Assembly: GCA_935421135.1 (NCBI GenBank)
Contig: OW285187.1
Coordinates: 11,495,929 to 11,559,928, forward strand
DNA from: Bugulina stolonifera
Taxonomy: Eukaryota > Bryozoa > Gymnolaemata > Cheilostomatida > Bugulidae
DNA: 64,000 nt
Direction of reading: 5' to 3'
Made by a program: the position numbers and the translations under genes. Shown piece after piece: positions 12,701-23,972 of this stretch. Under the pieces are notes generated by a model that did not search any database, was not told the DNA's origin, and worked only from the letters and a program-made list of their open reading frames with translations. Position 1 is the first letter of the stretch; the number at the start of each line of letters is the position of its first letter.

Positions 12701-15700
12701 ATTATGATTTGACCCATTGAGAAACAGTGACATTAGCAACTAATTCTACATAAACTGCAGATTTCTGGTGAGGTCTTACTTGTGATAATATCCGACATTC
12801 AGAGGTTCTGGTTTGGCTGGGATGTCGGCGTCAATTTCATATGCCATCTCGTCAAACGCGTTGTCAATCAGTTTAGCTGGGTAGTTGTCTTTCCCTATAA
12901 AGTTTCATGCTGCTGTAGGTTTTACAAATGTTGTGACTTGCACACATCTGAACGGAGATTATCTTAATTGTGTTACCTTGCCTGTTTAGACTCTGAAGTC
13001 CATGTACAAGTTTTGAACTCAAATTTGATAGGAAGCAAATGTCCATGGCCTACTTTTTGTTGGGAAAGTACTGATGAAAAAAATGTCCACACTTACTAAT
13101 GTACAACAAACTATGGAGACTGTGTTACACATAAATATAATATAATAAATGTTTGCTTGAAGATTTTCTAGTTTGATTTTACAGTATTTACCTGGTATTT
13201 CAGACATGAGGAGGTCGAGGAATGTGCCTTGAGAGCTTCTAGTATAAGCATCTTTTTTCTTTGGATTGACAGTGTCTGCTACGTCCTCGTAGAGAGAGAA
13301 CCTGGCAGATCTCTCTTTGTACTGATCTTCATACTTCTTACCATTAGCCACTCTTGAAGACAATTCCTCTTCCAGACGGAATCTATAATTAACACGACCA
13401 GAATGTCCATTTTGCACTACAGGAACGGATATAACGGTAAATACTGTATTGTACATGCATATCCAATGGTCAATGTGCGCCTGGACCCATTTATTGTTTA
13501 TATAATTATAATATACTACATGTATTCAGATATACTGACCTGGTCAATGGAACGTGACGTGTAAGTGGGTGACAAAGAATCTGGTAGTTCCACTGAGAGT
13601 AAATAATGTTTCCATGTTCATCTACTTCAGCAATGGTAGTTGGCAGGTAAGCATAGTTCTCTTTGGTACTTTTTCTACCTGTCATTGATGTGTACCTGAT
13701 TTTTGACTGGTTGATAGAAACAAGATGAGATGTGGTAAGGAGTTTGCAATTTTTCGTGTGTTTTAAGGATGCTTAGCTAGTGCATGGTAATGCATTATGT
13801 CCACTGTGTTAGGTAATTAGGTGCCATAGAGACCTCGGCTTCAAGTACCAGTCAAGGATTGGTTATTTTCACAGATATAAAATCGAGTCTCAGACTACTC
13901 AGTGATATATTTCTTGCCACACGAAGGGTCAATTCTCATATTATGCAATGTCTATAAAATCTACTCCATCTTTTATACACATCTTCCACGTAAACGGCAT
14001 AAAATTATGTACTTGTGTACATATTATATAATTGAAACATGGTTTTATTAGTATTAGCCATATTAGTTTGTGATCTCATTTCATAGTGTATTCAGTTTGC
14101 ACATACATGTAGACTTATACAGAAAATTCACAATATTACGCATGCTTATTGTATTAATATTGGAGTAGTTGGGCACCTATTCTCAGCATCAATGAAAGGT
14201 TATTATCTTTGCTCTAGTTGTCATATAGCAGTTGTCTCCACTGTCACACTGCACACACCTGCCAACTTTTATTTTAACAGTCGAAGGTGCAGTGCAAGTG
14301 GACTGCAACTGGACATTGTTCGACAGAGGATAGATAGTTGGATGGAATTTGGCTAGTACGAGTATGATGTAGTGTACATGTATATACATGTACTGTAGGT
14401 ACACTTTATGGTGTACTTACCTGTAAGTCAAAGAAACTCTTGGCATCTATAGCATGTCTATCACTAGCAAATGGCTCATCAATGATGTCCTCTTTAGCAT
14501 TTGTCCATTGTCCTTCCATGTAGCACAAGTTTGCCTGCGCATGAATATTATCCCGTATAGTAATCACTATTCAGGAGATCACAACTCCAGCTATACGAGT
14601 TTCATCTATTGCAGTAAATGGCATATGTAAATTAATACTGCTGTAAATACACTTCAGCTAGTTATTACTACAGTCATATTACTGTTATCATGCAAAACAA
14701 AGTTGTCTTCTCTCTTTTTCTAACACTAATGCTTCTCTCCATACCAACCTTGAAGTACTTCCTGTAGTCTCTCTTGCTGTAATCAGAGTTCTTCCATGCC
14801 TTGAACCATTCTCTCATCTCCTGTATTTGCAGGTCCAACGTAGGCTTGGCCAGAACCTCCAAAATTACATTGCAAGCTACCATTTGTGTGCAACAATTTA
14901 AACTCATTTGGATATTTTGTATTAGACAGAAAAATTGCATTGTGAAACAGACATATTTTGTTTTTAGTATGAAATTCTTTACCTGTGGAGGCACAGCAGG
15001 ATAAGGGATATCTTCTGTGACTCCATACTTGGTGCTGGTACGGGAAGGCATTCTCATCTTATAGTCATTATGTCTAGTTCTAAACTCTACACCATTCAGT
15101 ACAGCTACCAATTCTCCCATACCAACAGTTCCTCTGTAGTTGGAGTGATCATGAATGGCTGCAACTTTGGAGTCTGTAGAGGAAGTAATATTTTATAAAT
15201 TTGTTCCACAAATGCTTCAAAATATCTACCCAAATACCAAATAATAAGTCCAAAAGGGCAAATACTGGCCAAACTGCACCTTGAATAACTTGCAAGTATT
15301 TATTATTACCCGCAAAAGAAGTTGCAAAGTAAGGTTTAGAACCAGATCTGGTTAGACGAGTAATCTTGAGTCCAGAGTCACCATGTGACCTAGCAGACTC
15401 CTCCACATGTAACTGTTGCTGGCTCACTTGTCTAGCCAATGATGTTATTACATTCTTCTGTGTCGCTACAGTCTTTTGCATTTGCTGAAGTACATTGCAC
15501 ATGTTTATAAAAAAAGAAATTGCGAATTCCAATAACAAATAAGAAATGAACCAACGTGTTTTGAACTAGTTAGACCCATTCTCGGCCTGTATTATATTTA
15601 AAAGTAAATACATACGGCCATCTGTGCAGTCATTGTTGTAACTGTCTGTTTGAGGCTGTTGAAATCCTTGTCTGTGACAGCCAAGATGGCTGCCACACCC

Positions 15701-15869
15701 GCCAGCAAGATGGCACAAATACATGAGACCCTCTGCAAGAGAATTATCAGCATTTACTAAAAATACAATGTTGATGAATTAGATTTGTTAATCTTTCAAA
15801 TAAGTGTCCTGCCAACTAATAATAGGTTGTATAAAACTATCTTGTAATAATACTTTTAGTTCTCACCAT
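3733..15869 (-). CDS. Paralogue A: 17-exon secreted or membrane-anchored coiled-coil protein, 726 aa
   Basis: Exons in transcription order: 15867-15869 (ATG only), 15616-15732, 15310-15484, 14983-15173, 14749-14856, 14421-14534, 13540-13706, 13192-13382, 12780-12894, 12370-12484, 11931-11981, 11702-11828, 10935-11060, 10425-10512, 10101-10308, 4551-4734, 3733-3833 (TAA 3733-3735). All introns are GT-AG, phases agree, and the 2181 coding bases stay open. The protein begins MRVSCICAILLAGVAAILA, a signal peptide or signal anchor, followed by a Gln/Ser-rich coiled coil (about residues 25-75), then a long body rich in Tyr, Asn and Arg. The penultimate exon has His-rich patches (HIHTLELTLSQ, GHSHTLEL). 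The C-terminus is a Cys knuckle (RKC, WKCWDGHG, ECPDCRLG). I do not recognise the family; an extracellular role is inferred. The LTR element at 4774-9983 lies in the intron before exon 16 and leaves the frame intact. Confidence 0.85.
4774..5436 (-). repeat. 3' LTR (element orientation)
   Basis: 663 bp, the downstream LTR when read on the minus strand. It contains a TATA-like stretch (ctttatata on the plus strand near 5090) and an AATAAA polyadenylation signal (ctttattg near 5040 on the plus strand) in the right order for an R region. It differs from the other LTR at about 5152, 5210 and 5248. Confidence 0.93.
5437..5448 (-). promoter_or_regulatory. polypurine tract
   Basis: Read on the minus strand this is GTGAGGGGGCTA directly before the 3' LTR, the expected place for the plus-strand DNA priming site. 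It overlaps nothing coding; the gag-like ORF ends 2 bp away. Confidence 0.6.
5450..8986 (-). CDS. gag-like: Gag-like retrotransposon polyprotein with zinc-finger region, 1178 aa
   Basis: A single uninterrupted frame from ATG (8984-8986) to TAG (5450-5452) fills the interior of the LTR element. Residues about 1-180 look like a retrotransposon capsid (Trp/Arg-rich helices, motifs such as DYAALIRRLM). Residues about 212-360 are a tandem Pro-rich repeat of 33 residues (99 bp), each with PTDTSEPVPVDEPIP. A long Ser/Thr/Pro-rich linker follows. Residues about 828-890 hold a Cys/His region (KCAKCGFSG, HIWQHF, YCRCGRSS, HHFSRRSSICG) resembling paired C2H2 fingers rather than the CCHC knuckle usual for Gag. 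The tail is Pro-rich and ends in a short Gln/Leu/Arg coiled coil. It likely forms the particle and binds nucleic acid; no protease or polymerase motif was seen. Higher GC than the surroundings. Confidence 0.85.
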   Translation of the reverse strand: MDQIRNLLQQVMYQAEQDLKTLSYNGQEDVELFIEDFTAMAERCNWNDRARLIRLRAALHGPAQECGRPRSVEEIFSRLREQYGLSAKEARWKLSILEQPAHTSLRDYAALIRRLMATAFEGAPPAFLDEWAVEKFCLTVHGLRWYYTWLQPDDMEEALEAGMAFRSNKDDKASPPKPQEELPADLLRKALHTLLQKCQGADDGPTVTPEPVPVDDPIPTVADTDNNPGEGGLNHNGRPQRPTDTPGPVPVDEPIPTGAQQGEGGPPHIGRPQRPTDTSEPVPVDEPIPTAAKPKKSGPNHIGRPQRPTDTSEPVPVDEPIPTAAKPKKSGPNHNGRPLRPTDTSEPVLVEEPIPTKPKVKSSHSKQKTPRVTSPSHSRPTASPTPVTVDEPKPTRPTPGKKRLHSKPDTSKVTTDHPPRLKGRLICPAPSEQTSQGNPDLSSTQKDQQDLATSRPDTNQQLIPAKIQYAPTDDLLCVELPDTTVQVHGLRIDTEQTVLDQTRELPLNLSKNVQVSTARPDPEDAKCRVAEPQDIIPTTEIQSILPAVQVHKAKRSCTESSIAEQFQPKIQIAELSKSPKADKKQSKASIAVFPRLFDESNKENVPEALPTIEPIAHPSASINTTAHRRVVLSRSALHRSTCIPTCGNFCTPRVTGEVNSTRILSHSRADETATLSSMDHSNQPVFTAEGKQISVLPVGNKSELEEQSTPVGLSGMNSLSLPTRHRPVGTEENSPEHSHMKEHELEGGGYTSDELCVVDASPLRKTLTPDGTPPPTPSPVTSTLKLATIKLHKLTDKLPIESSQHSGATKPWISTFTQQARDDLARRSQPNLKCAKCGFSGTLKRLNIHIWQHFARFYCRCGRSSVSRDALGHHFSRRSSICGKRLFLTDGPSYGALMEWWGVKDPPPFLPCRPTMDGQSGTNKPVYLPSSSTRKRPPKRRHSPSPEQTPDSAPSDATSSSSSSPTTPAGPSPWRPPASTSAVSVGPPGRRGRLPSWKTRPAPRKSMPAPQSGPLYEGSPPKVSCAASCTASPTLLIEPLQSRPTLEVSPHRSPYTPARDLLRATPDSPAVQSPPPASPVLTQPNATRPASPDPSFMQQLAELKPRIHYLASRQQVGDTLRQHLEPLYAREIALRELANQHLNHPRQLQLVQADLDIVSRESTLYRTLLNLTLETPMT
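7920..8345 (-). repeat. 99-bp in-frame tandem repeat inside the gag-like ORF
   Basis: Four to five copies of a 99-bp unit (33 codons), two of them nearly identical, giving the repeated PTDTSEPVPVDEPIPT segment. The open frame on the opposite strand through this region is its shadow. Confidence 0.85.
9300..9319 (-). promoter_or_regulatory. primer binding site complementary to tRNA-Leu
   Basis: One base inside the 5' LTR (element orientation). Read on the minus strand it starts TGGTGGCAGCAGTGGGATTC, i.e. complementary to a tRNA 3' end finishing ...GCTGCCA-CCA. Animal tRNA-Leu species end in nearly the same sequence (from memory of the family: CCCACCGCTGCCA), so priming by tRNA-Leu is the best reading. 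Confidence 0.7.
9321..9983 (-). repeat. 5' LTR (element orientation)
   Basis: 663 bp, about 99.5 % identical to the LTR at 4774-5436. It should carry the promoter of the element: a TATATAAAG box on the minus strand (near 9640) and, downstream, an AATAAA signal. Confidence 0.93.
11229..11283. repeat. short dispersed hairpin repeat (GTTGTCCTCT type)
   Basis: gaagttgtcctct ... agagaagataact forms an imperfect inverted repeat. It is one of many copies in the window; better copies lie at 27126-27172 and 31253-31302. Confidence 0.5.
12060..12102. repeat. short dispersed hairpin repeat
   Basis: ggaagttgtcatctctcc and agagagtgggcaacttc are inverted copies about a short loop, in an intron of gene A. 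Confidence 0.5.
13760..13910 (+). repeat. tRNA-derived SINE, diverged copy
   Basis: Matches the better copy at 54495-54720 through the gctaggcgattaggtgcc-like core, the degenerate box B region and the following tattttcacagat... and actactcag tail. It lies in the intron between exons 6 and 7 of gene A. Confidence 0.55.
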
Positions 15870-16958
15870 CGCCAGCGCTGATCTTGTATGTCAGGAGGAA
15901 AACTGACAATCCCAAAGTGACAGCATCTTATATAAGAATGCATATAAGAATGCATCAGGTTGTGTATGCATGATGTGGTGGGAGAGAGCATGTGTAGCTG
16001 AGACCATTCCGTCAACAACAGCTATTATGATAAAATGGAACACCCACTTGCTCTTACCTGCTGTAGTAGTCAGTCCCAGGATGAAGTTATTAATGTGCCA
16101 CATTTTAGCCTAGAGCCTACACTCTTCCTGTTGGGGATGTTTAAACTTGATAAGTGTAGGACAGGGGTGAACAGGTGTGTAGGACAGGGGTGTAGGCAGG
16201 AGTGCAGGGCAAGGGTGTAGAGCAGGGGGTGAGCAAGGTGCTACTCTTGAGCTGCATACTCGTATGACTCTTTGTAAATTCTAATGTGCTTATTTTGCTT
16301 ACAAGTGCTGTGAGCTGATTGACAAGATTCTTAGAGTGGAAATGACATTTGAAAGAGAGACTTCGTCTTAAACGATGCAACTCTTGGAATATTTTACGTT
16401 GCACACAATAATAAATAGCACCCAAAGTTTCATTTATTGGTGAATTAGTAGTCGATGAAACTTTTTTCTCGGAATTCTAGAAATTCCTCAATTAGGAAGC
16501 TTGATATTTTTCCTGCTGCACTACATGTACATCTACCCGTTACCCACAAGGATTGAAACGGCTACGGTGAGAAACTACATCTACATCTATTCTGAATATC
16601 CCTGTAGCCATACTTCAAGGCTTCATAGCTATTCCTTCCTGAGTCATAAAGAGCATGGTACAGTAGAGCTGAAACTTCAATGGTGTTAACATTTATTAGC
16701 CCAATATACCCGGTAAAATCTGACAGTCAACTGCTAATTTGTTGGTTGACGGAATCCCAGTGAATAAACCCACTGTTGCTAGTTCGAAGCTGTCATTGCC
16801 TCATATACCTCACAGTCAAAACTGAAAGCTGTTCAGGCCCTTTCAGATGTTGCCGGAAATTTGAGGGAAATTTTGAAAAAAATTCTAACTGTGGCTACTG
16901 AACCATGAACAAGGATGAAGCCGTGGTGTATCTTGCTGTCAAAACAAATGATATGAAA
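15870..16958. other. region upstream of gene A, no gene seen
   Basis: Contains the presumed 5' UTR and promoter of gene A (reading leftward from about 15.9 kb). A G-rich degenerate repeat with gtaggacaggggtg-like units lies at about 16155-16240. No coding exon could be supported. Confidence 0.35.
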
Positions 16959-17236
16959 CATCTATGAATGTAGATATTTCATCATAGAGCATGCTCACAG
17001 TACACTTACTGGTCTTCGTACTTCTTACCATTTATTAGCCACTCTTGAAGAAAATTCCTCTTCCAGACGGAATCTATAATCCACATGACCAAAACGTAAA
17101 GTCAATTGGAAATTTTGCTTGATTTCTAAACTATTCATTATTGGTAGTTTGCCGAAATAGGTCAATTTGGAGCATTTTCTGGTACCTGCGAACATGCTCT
17201 ATGAAGAAATATCTACATCAATACATGTAGATGTTG
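16959..17236. mobile_element. MITE-like element with inverted ends carrying an exon 8 fragment
   Basis: The left arm (about 16959-17000, with tagatatttcatcatagagc) and right arm (about 17188-17236) are inverted copies with few mismatches over roughly 28-40 bp. Between them lies a damaged copy of part of exon 8 of the A/B genes. No target duplication could be fixed by eye. Confidence 0.5.
17010..17094 (-). pseudogene. exon 8 relic of the A/B gene family
   Basis: Read on the minus strand it carries the exon 8 acceptor and the codons for FRLEEE and SSRVAN, as in exon 8 of genes A (13192-13382) and B (21171-21361). A 4-bp insertion after the VAN codons shifts the frame and brings a stop at once, and homology ends after about 75 bp. 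Some intron sequence next to the acceptor is also kept. It is a non-functional fragment between the two intact copies. Confidence 0.75.
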
Positions 17237-17446
17237 CACATTATTCATTATAACTGCAAGGAGAGTCAACATTTCAATACTTCATACAATATGTGGTGCA
17301 ATAGTAGGCCATTTCCATGTCACATTTTGAAGTTGTGTTCTCATATAAATTCTACCGAGTCTCTAATGGCTATAACTCAAGTGTTAAAAGAGATTTAGTT
17401 TATTTGCTATAACTTTATATGATGAGATTACATCAACATCAAGTGA

Positions 17447-20400
17447 TTAGTTGACCGGTGTGCCCAGCCTGCAATCTGGACAGTACAGTTTACCATAGTG
17501 ACCGTCCCAACACTTCCAGGCTTTTGTCTTTTTATCATCACATTTCCTGATATTTACTGAAACAGAAATCACAAACGAAATAAGTAAACTCAATAGACTA
17601 GAAAATTGATTTCGATCATGATTCTTTTACCAGAAAAATAGACAATACTTGTAAGTAAATGGTTATATTTTTAAGAGTATTTCTCTAATAAATACATGAC
17701 TTGTACAGTAGGCAGCATCACGGTTATCTAGCATGGACGTAGGATGTTACTATGAATTCATTATCAAATAGTAATATCTTACGCGTGTTCCACTTGGTAT
17801 TGTAAGCTATTTCAATAGTATGACTGTGGCCAGAGTTGATGGTTGTATCAACCTTGAGATATTTTCCGGTCTTCAAATAGTTAATCTGTGATAGAGTGAG
17901 TTCCAAGGTGTGGATATGAAGACTTGGTGGGGTGGTCGTAGACACTCTTGTCTCAAACTCAAAAACCTAAATAATAGGACAAAGAACTGTTTCATAATTG
18001 GCTGTGCATACCTGAATTGATTTAGCATTTGGGCCTACAAAACTACAAACTTACCGACATATACAAACGTTAGTCAACTAATACTCTGTATAAATTAACT
18101 TAGCTTTTCGATTTTAGTTGACCTAGTTCTTTTTCTCAAGGGTATAATGCTGACACTTACACACGTAAGATTGTATGCAACTGCTGACAGCACCAATACT
18201 TACTTCTTCTATGGTACCATTGTCATATCTAACATCTGGGTACAGCTTTTCATATCTACTCTTCTTTAGAGCCATATCAGAGAGAGCACTCAACTCCTTG
18301 TAGATTACATTACCAAAGTCATGAATCGGCATAATTGGGTATCTGATCCTCATTTTACCAACATCTGGAATTTCCTTCGTCATTATACTGATTCCACTTT
18401 GTACCATGTTCCTGGGATGAGATACAGATATGCATACGTATATATACACAATATATGCATACAGATGTTGTTATAAGCTCCCAAAATTGAGAAAATGCAT
18501 AATCATGCTCATTAAATTTTGATTGGAGTTGTCTTCCCTTTCTCTGTGCAATACCCAATGCACAGAAGTTCCACGTGTAAATATTAACCATTGTCCAGGT
18601 TGTGCAGATATTTTCACAGAGTTGTATAAATGATGTACATAGATTGACCATAGAACTTGTAAAGCAACATCAAAGACCAAGTCATTTAGAAGAATTATAA
18701 TGATTACAACATGTGCATGTATTTTAGAAAAATGAGATGAACTAGAAAGGAATTTTATGTAAACAGATTGTAAAAAAATATTAAATTGCACCTGCCTCAT
18801 GCCTATTTACATGCAGTATAGGAAACACAGTAAGTTAATATGCCACAATGTACAATGTACATGCAGTATACACCATATTATATAATACATGCATTTACTG
18901 TATCTTCTACATGATGATAGAGAACCACTTTATAAAAATAGTAGTTTCTATCAAAATTGAACATCTGGGGCATCAGGTTTGGAGTTGTAAAGCTTACATA
19001 GAGCTTCATGTTGTTTGATGTAGTTAATGATATTTATTGCTCACCTCACACTACCTGCTGCGTCAAGTACTCCCACATCATTTCTTCTAACTGTATCAGC
19101 TCTATCCGTTTTTCCTCCCAGTTTAGATTTCTCTACATTACAAAGCACATCCACATACATTACCAGCATACAACAGCTAGATTTGTAGATGTAACATAGT
19201 TTATATCAAACTGGGCGGTGTATCATTATACTGAAACTCAAAATCAGAATAAATAAATATGACCGTCGACTAATACTATCTACGACCCTGTGGATCCATC
19301 CACCTAGAGTTATTTCACTATAATTATTTCACATCACCATTACCTTATGATATTCTTACCATAGAATTCAGCTGGTGTGAGGTAGTAATATTTATTACTA
19401 GTCCCATAGTATGCCCTTTCCCTCGTTAGACCACCATTTCTATACTTCTTGTTCAATATCTTCTCATTGACTGGTTTATTTATATCTACAGAATAACACA
19501 GTTTCAATTTTTTAATTTTCATTTGAGAGTCTATTTTGCTCTGTCACAAGTTGAGAACTGATGTAGTGAGTGTATTCTGTGCATTATTATGTATAACATT
19601 ATGCATAGTCTTATAAATAAATAGTTCTCAGACTTGTATTAGTAATCACTAATCATGAAATATTCATACCTTTCTGGTGAACCAGTTTGTATGGATTCCA
19701 TGTCTGTAAAGGAGTCGTGTACACTATCTCTAGAGGTATGGCATAGGAAACTCTGTGCTCAAACTGTGGGCAGAAAAACTTCTCACAGCCTGTTGTCTGC
19801 AAAATATAGTGGGTTTATACAGGTAGATTCTGGATACACTGTAGATCTCCATGTGATAATATGGTATTATTAGCATTAATATGAACAAATTAAATTCAAT
19901 AAAATAAAATATTTAAAGTTTCCTTACCTTATGTAGGTAGTTAGTACACTTGTATAACCTCTTACATCTGCCCTCAACCTGTAGAACAATATAGACTGTC
20001 TCAATATTAGGAAGTTGTTCTGTCTCACTTGTTGAGCAAGAGGACAACTCCTTGAAAAGCAAGGTACAAGGTAGTATCAATAAGGTGCACTCATTAGCCA
20101 TCAAAGATATTAAACTAAGTATGGTAAGAAGAAGAAGATGTATATTGTGCACTAGTTGAACATTTTATCTCTTCTAGGATGTTGAAATAATTTTATATAA
20201 CAAAATAATTACTGGGAATCTCTTAGGTAATCCACTATACATGACAGTTTCTGTATGTTTTATTAATTCTGTTACCATGTTGACACTGTTGTTTCTTTTC
20301 ATTCGCCATCATAGTTCTGTTAGGCATGTATTAGTACACATTAGATAGTGTTGTCATATATAAGAAATTAGTTACCTTGCTCAGTGTGACTTTACTCTGG

Positions 20401-23400
20401 TTATTGTAAGAGACATAGAGATAAGCATCAGAGAATCCTCTTCTATTAATACTGACTCCCATTGCATCAGCTCCTGGTACCTTATAAGCACTTTAACCAA
20501 CAAAACAACTCATAAGCTACACTATACTTAGCAATGACATTCATACTGAATACAAGGGATCTACTCATGCCTACACACATTTTTATAAACTATTACATAA
20601 TTATAAGAATCTTTATAGCGGAGATGAATGGAGCCTGAATCGAGGTCTTACTTGTGATAATATCCGACATTCAGAGGTTCTGGTTTGGCTGTGATGTTAG
20701 CGTCAATCTCATATGCAATTTCGTCAAACGCATTGTCAATCAGTTTAGCTGGGTAGTTGTCTTTCCCTACAACAGAGTGCATCTTGTGAGGTCCCTAAAC
20801 AACATGCAAACACTGATAGAATTACTGTTTTGGTTTAGAATTCTGTCAGCGTTAGTTTGGTGTGCAAAGTTCTTGTGTCTGCTGCCAAATCTGTGCATGT
20901 ACATTACACCTACATGTACAAATCAATTTAGAACTATTATTATTATAATTGTAATTATTGTTCATCACCTGTACATCTGTACATATTGGCTTTTATGAAA
21001 CTGGAGTATTGAGTCTTGGTAGTGGAGATACACCTTTAATTGAAACTATATTAGTAATAACATGGTATTCACCTCAGCTTATTCCATCAGCACTATCGTC
21101 ATTGCCACAACTATTATCCTATTATTATATGCATGTATATAATATGTATATACGTGTATGTTTTGTTTACCTGGTATTTCAGACATGAGGAGGTCGAGGA
21201 ATGTGCCTTGAGAGCTTCTAGTATAAGCATCTTTTTTCTTTGGATTGACAGTGTCTGCTACGTCCTCGTAGAGAGAGAACCTGGCAGATCTCTCTTTGTA
21301 CTGATCTTCATACTTCTTACCATTAGCCACTCTTGAAGACAATTCCTCTTCCAGACGGAATCTATAATTAACATGACCATAACGTCCATGTTACACTACA
21401 GGAACAGATATAACGGTAATTACTGTATTGTACATGCATATCCAATGGTGAATGAATACATGTACCTGTGTATTGTATTATACTACCTGTTATGTTTATC
21501 GTTCGACGATTTGTATATACTGACCTGGTCAAAGGAACGTGACGTTTAAGTGGGTGACAGAGAATCTGGTAGTTCCACTGAGAGTAAATAATGTTTCCAT
21601 GTTCATCTACTTCAGCAATGGTAGTTGGCAGGTAAGCATAGTTCTCTTTGGTACTTTTTCTACCTGTCACTGATGTGTATCTTATCTTTGACTGGGTGAT
21701 AGAAACACGGTGAGGTTTATATCATTTATTAAATAGCGATCCCGTAGCAGTACAACTACAGGCACATCCTTGTATGAATAATCTATAATATAGAGTGTAG
21801 AGTGTACCATATAGATTCTGTGTGGTACACTCGGCCTTTATTACATACTAAGTTTGTAGCAATTGTCTCCTCTTCCAGAAGTACAGTAAGGTGTGTAAAC
21901 TGTCTGTGGCTATATCAGTGTACTCTACCTTACATATATCAATGTATGTTTATACCTTTAATTATGCTCTAATGTATGTATACGTATTCTACATAGTACA
22001 CTCTCTATGTCTATGGTATACTTACCTGCAAGTCAAAGAAACTCTTGGCATCTATAGCATGTCTGTCACTAGCAAATGGCTCATCAATGATGTCCTCTTT
22101 AGCATTTGTCCATTGTCCTTCCAGGTAGCACAAGTTTGCCTACGCATGAATATTATTCCATATAGTAATCACTATTCAGGAGATCAAAACTCTAACTATA
22201 CGAGTTTAATGAACTATTACTGCAAAGCTGTAAATACATTGTAGTAATACATACAATGTATTGTGGTTTTATGCAAGGACTTTGTTTGTTGAGCAGTCAC
22301 AGACTTGTTTCACATCTATGAAAGTACCAGTCCGGACTGGGGTTTGAACCCGGAGCTTCAATGGCACCTAATCGCCTAGCAGTGTACAGAACATGTCAAC
22401 ACTGTACCAGCTCAACAACCTTAAAAAAGGAAGCTCAATAGACAAATTCTTTGCATAAAAACATATAATATATACAAATAAAAAATAGCCAACCCTCGAA
22501 CACATGTTAGTTAGTTGGGCGGTCGGTCGGTCGGTCGGTCGGTCGGTCGGTCGGTTGGTCGGTTAGTTAGTTATTACTACATAATGTGCTGTTGTATCAT
22601 ACTGTACTATATAATACAAAGTTATCTTCTCTCTTTTTCTAACGCTAATGCTTCTCTCCATACCAACCTTGAAGTATTTCCTGTAGTCTCTCTTGCTGTA
22701 ATCAGAGTTCTTCCATGCCTTGAACCATTCTCTCATCTCCTGTATCTGTAGGTCCAACGTAGGCTTGGCCAGAACCTAATGTGTCACATGTGTATAGCAA
22801 ATATAAGCCTCTATGATGTAGAAGTACATGTAAATGACTTCAATGACTCCTAAAGTAAGGTGGGTTAAATCAGGCATATTCTTCATAATTCATGTATGTG
22901 TCTTGTGATTATAGTTTTGTACCTGTGGAGGCACAGCAGGATAAGGGATATCTTCTGTGGCTCCATACTTGGTGCTGGTACGGGAAGGCATTCTCATCTT
23001 ATAATCATTATGTCTAGTTCTAAACTCTACACCATTCAGTACAGCTACCAATTCTCCCATACCAACAGTTCCTCTGTAGTTGGAATGATCATGAATGGCT
23101 GCAACTCTCGCATCTGTAAAGTCAACATTTTTACATAAATTAGAATAGAAATCCCGGATGGTCCATATACATGTATATGTATGTGAAACAATAATTGAAG
23201 TTGTCTGCTCTTGCTGCTTATTTAGATTTACTAGATTGTTGACCACATCCTTGCAGTGTTGAAAAAATTAATATTGATTAATGCTGCACCTTTAACTTCA
23301 ATAATAATTAATAAAATAGGCTAAGCTTAATTTAAAGGTGTGTACACATTGAATAACTTGCAAGTATTTATTATTACCTGCAAAAGAAGTTGCAAAGTAA

Positions 23401-23972
23401 GGTTTAGAACCAGATCTGGTTAGACGAGTAATCTTGAGTCCAGAGTCACCATGTGATCTAGCAGACTCCTCCACATGTAACTGTTGCTGGCTCACTTGTC
23501 TAGCCAATGATGTTATTACATTCTTCTGTGTTGTTGCATCCTTTTTCATTTGCTAAGACAAATTAAATTACAAAGTTTAGTAAATTAATTAATAACATAG
23601 ACCTATTATGGTGACTGATTTACACATTGTATCCGTTGGCGATGTATTATGTAATGCTGACGCTCATACAGACACTCCATTACCCACAATAATACATTTC
23701 GTAGCTTATAATAATATGTCCTAGGATGAATTACATACAGCGATTTGTGCAGTCATAGACGCAACTGTCTGTTTGAGGCTGTTGAAATCCTTGTCTGTGA
23801 CAGCCAAGATGGCTACCACTCCCGTCAGCAAGACAGCACAGAGGCCTGGGACCCTCTACAGCAAAGATACGATAGTTCATTACTTTGTCTTTCAAGGTAT
23901 TGGCATGTATTATAATAATTTAATTATATAGGTCAAAAGATTAACCTACATGTACATGTAGCTACTCACCAT
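17447..23972 (-). CDS. Paralogue B: 17-exon secreted or membrane-anchored coiled-coil protein, 729 aa
   Basis: Exons in transcription order: 23970-23972 (ATG only), 23739-23855, 23378-23552, 22923-23113, 22668-22775, 22026-22139, 21525-21691, 21171-21361, 20652-20766, 20376-20490, 19928-19978, 19670-19796, 19360-19485, 19045-19132, 18204-18411, 17783-17966, 17447-17556 (TAA 17447-17449). Exons 1-16 have exactly the lengths and phases of gene A; only the last is 9 bp longer. The N-terminus MRVPGLCAVLLTGVVAILA is a signal peptide or anchor, followed by a coiled coil with SLARQVSQQQLHVEE, the Tyr/Asn/Arg-rich body, the GHSHTIEI patch and the C-terminal WKCWDGHYG and CPDCRLG knuckle. Strong exon similarity with patchy intron similarity marks a tandem duplication. 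The function is not known to me. Confidence 0.87.
22272..22424 (-). repeat. tRNA-derived SINE
   Basis: Reverse copy with ggggtttgaaccc (box B complement), the aatcgcctagca core and the gtaccagctcaac head (box A side). It lies in an intron of gene B. A second SINE tail fragment follows at about 22430-22494. Confidence 0.65.
22518..22570. repeat. (GGTC)n microsatellite
   Basis: About ten ggtc units grading into gttagttag, in the intron downstream of exon 5 of gene B. Confidence 0.9.
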
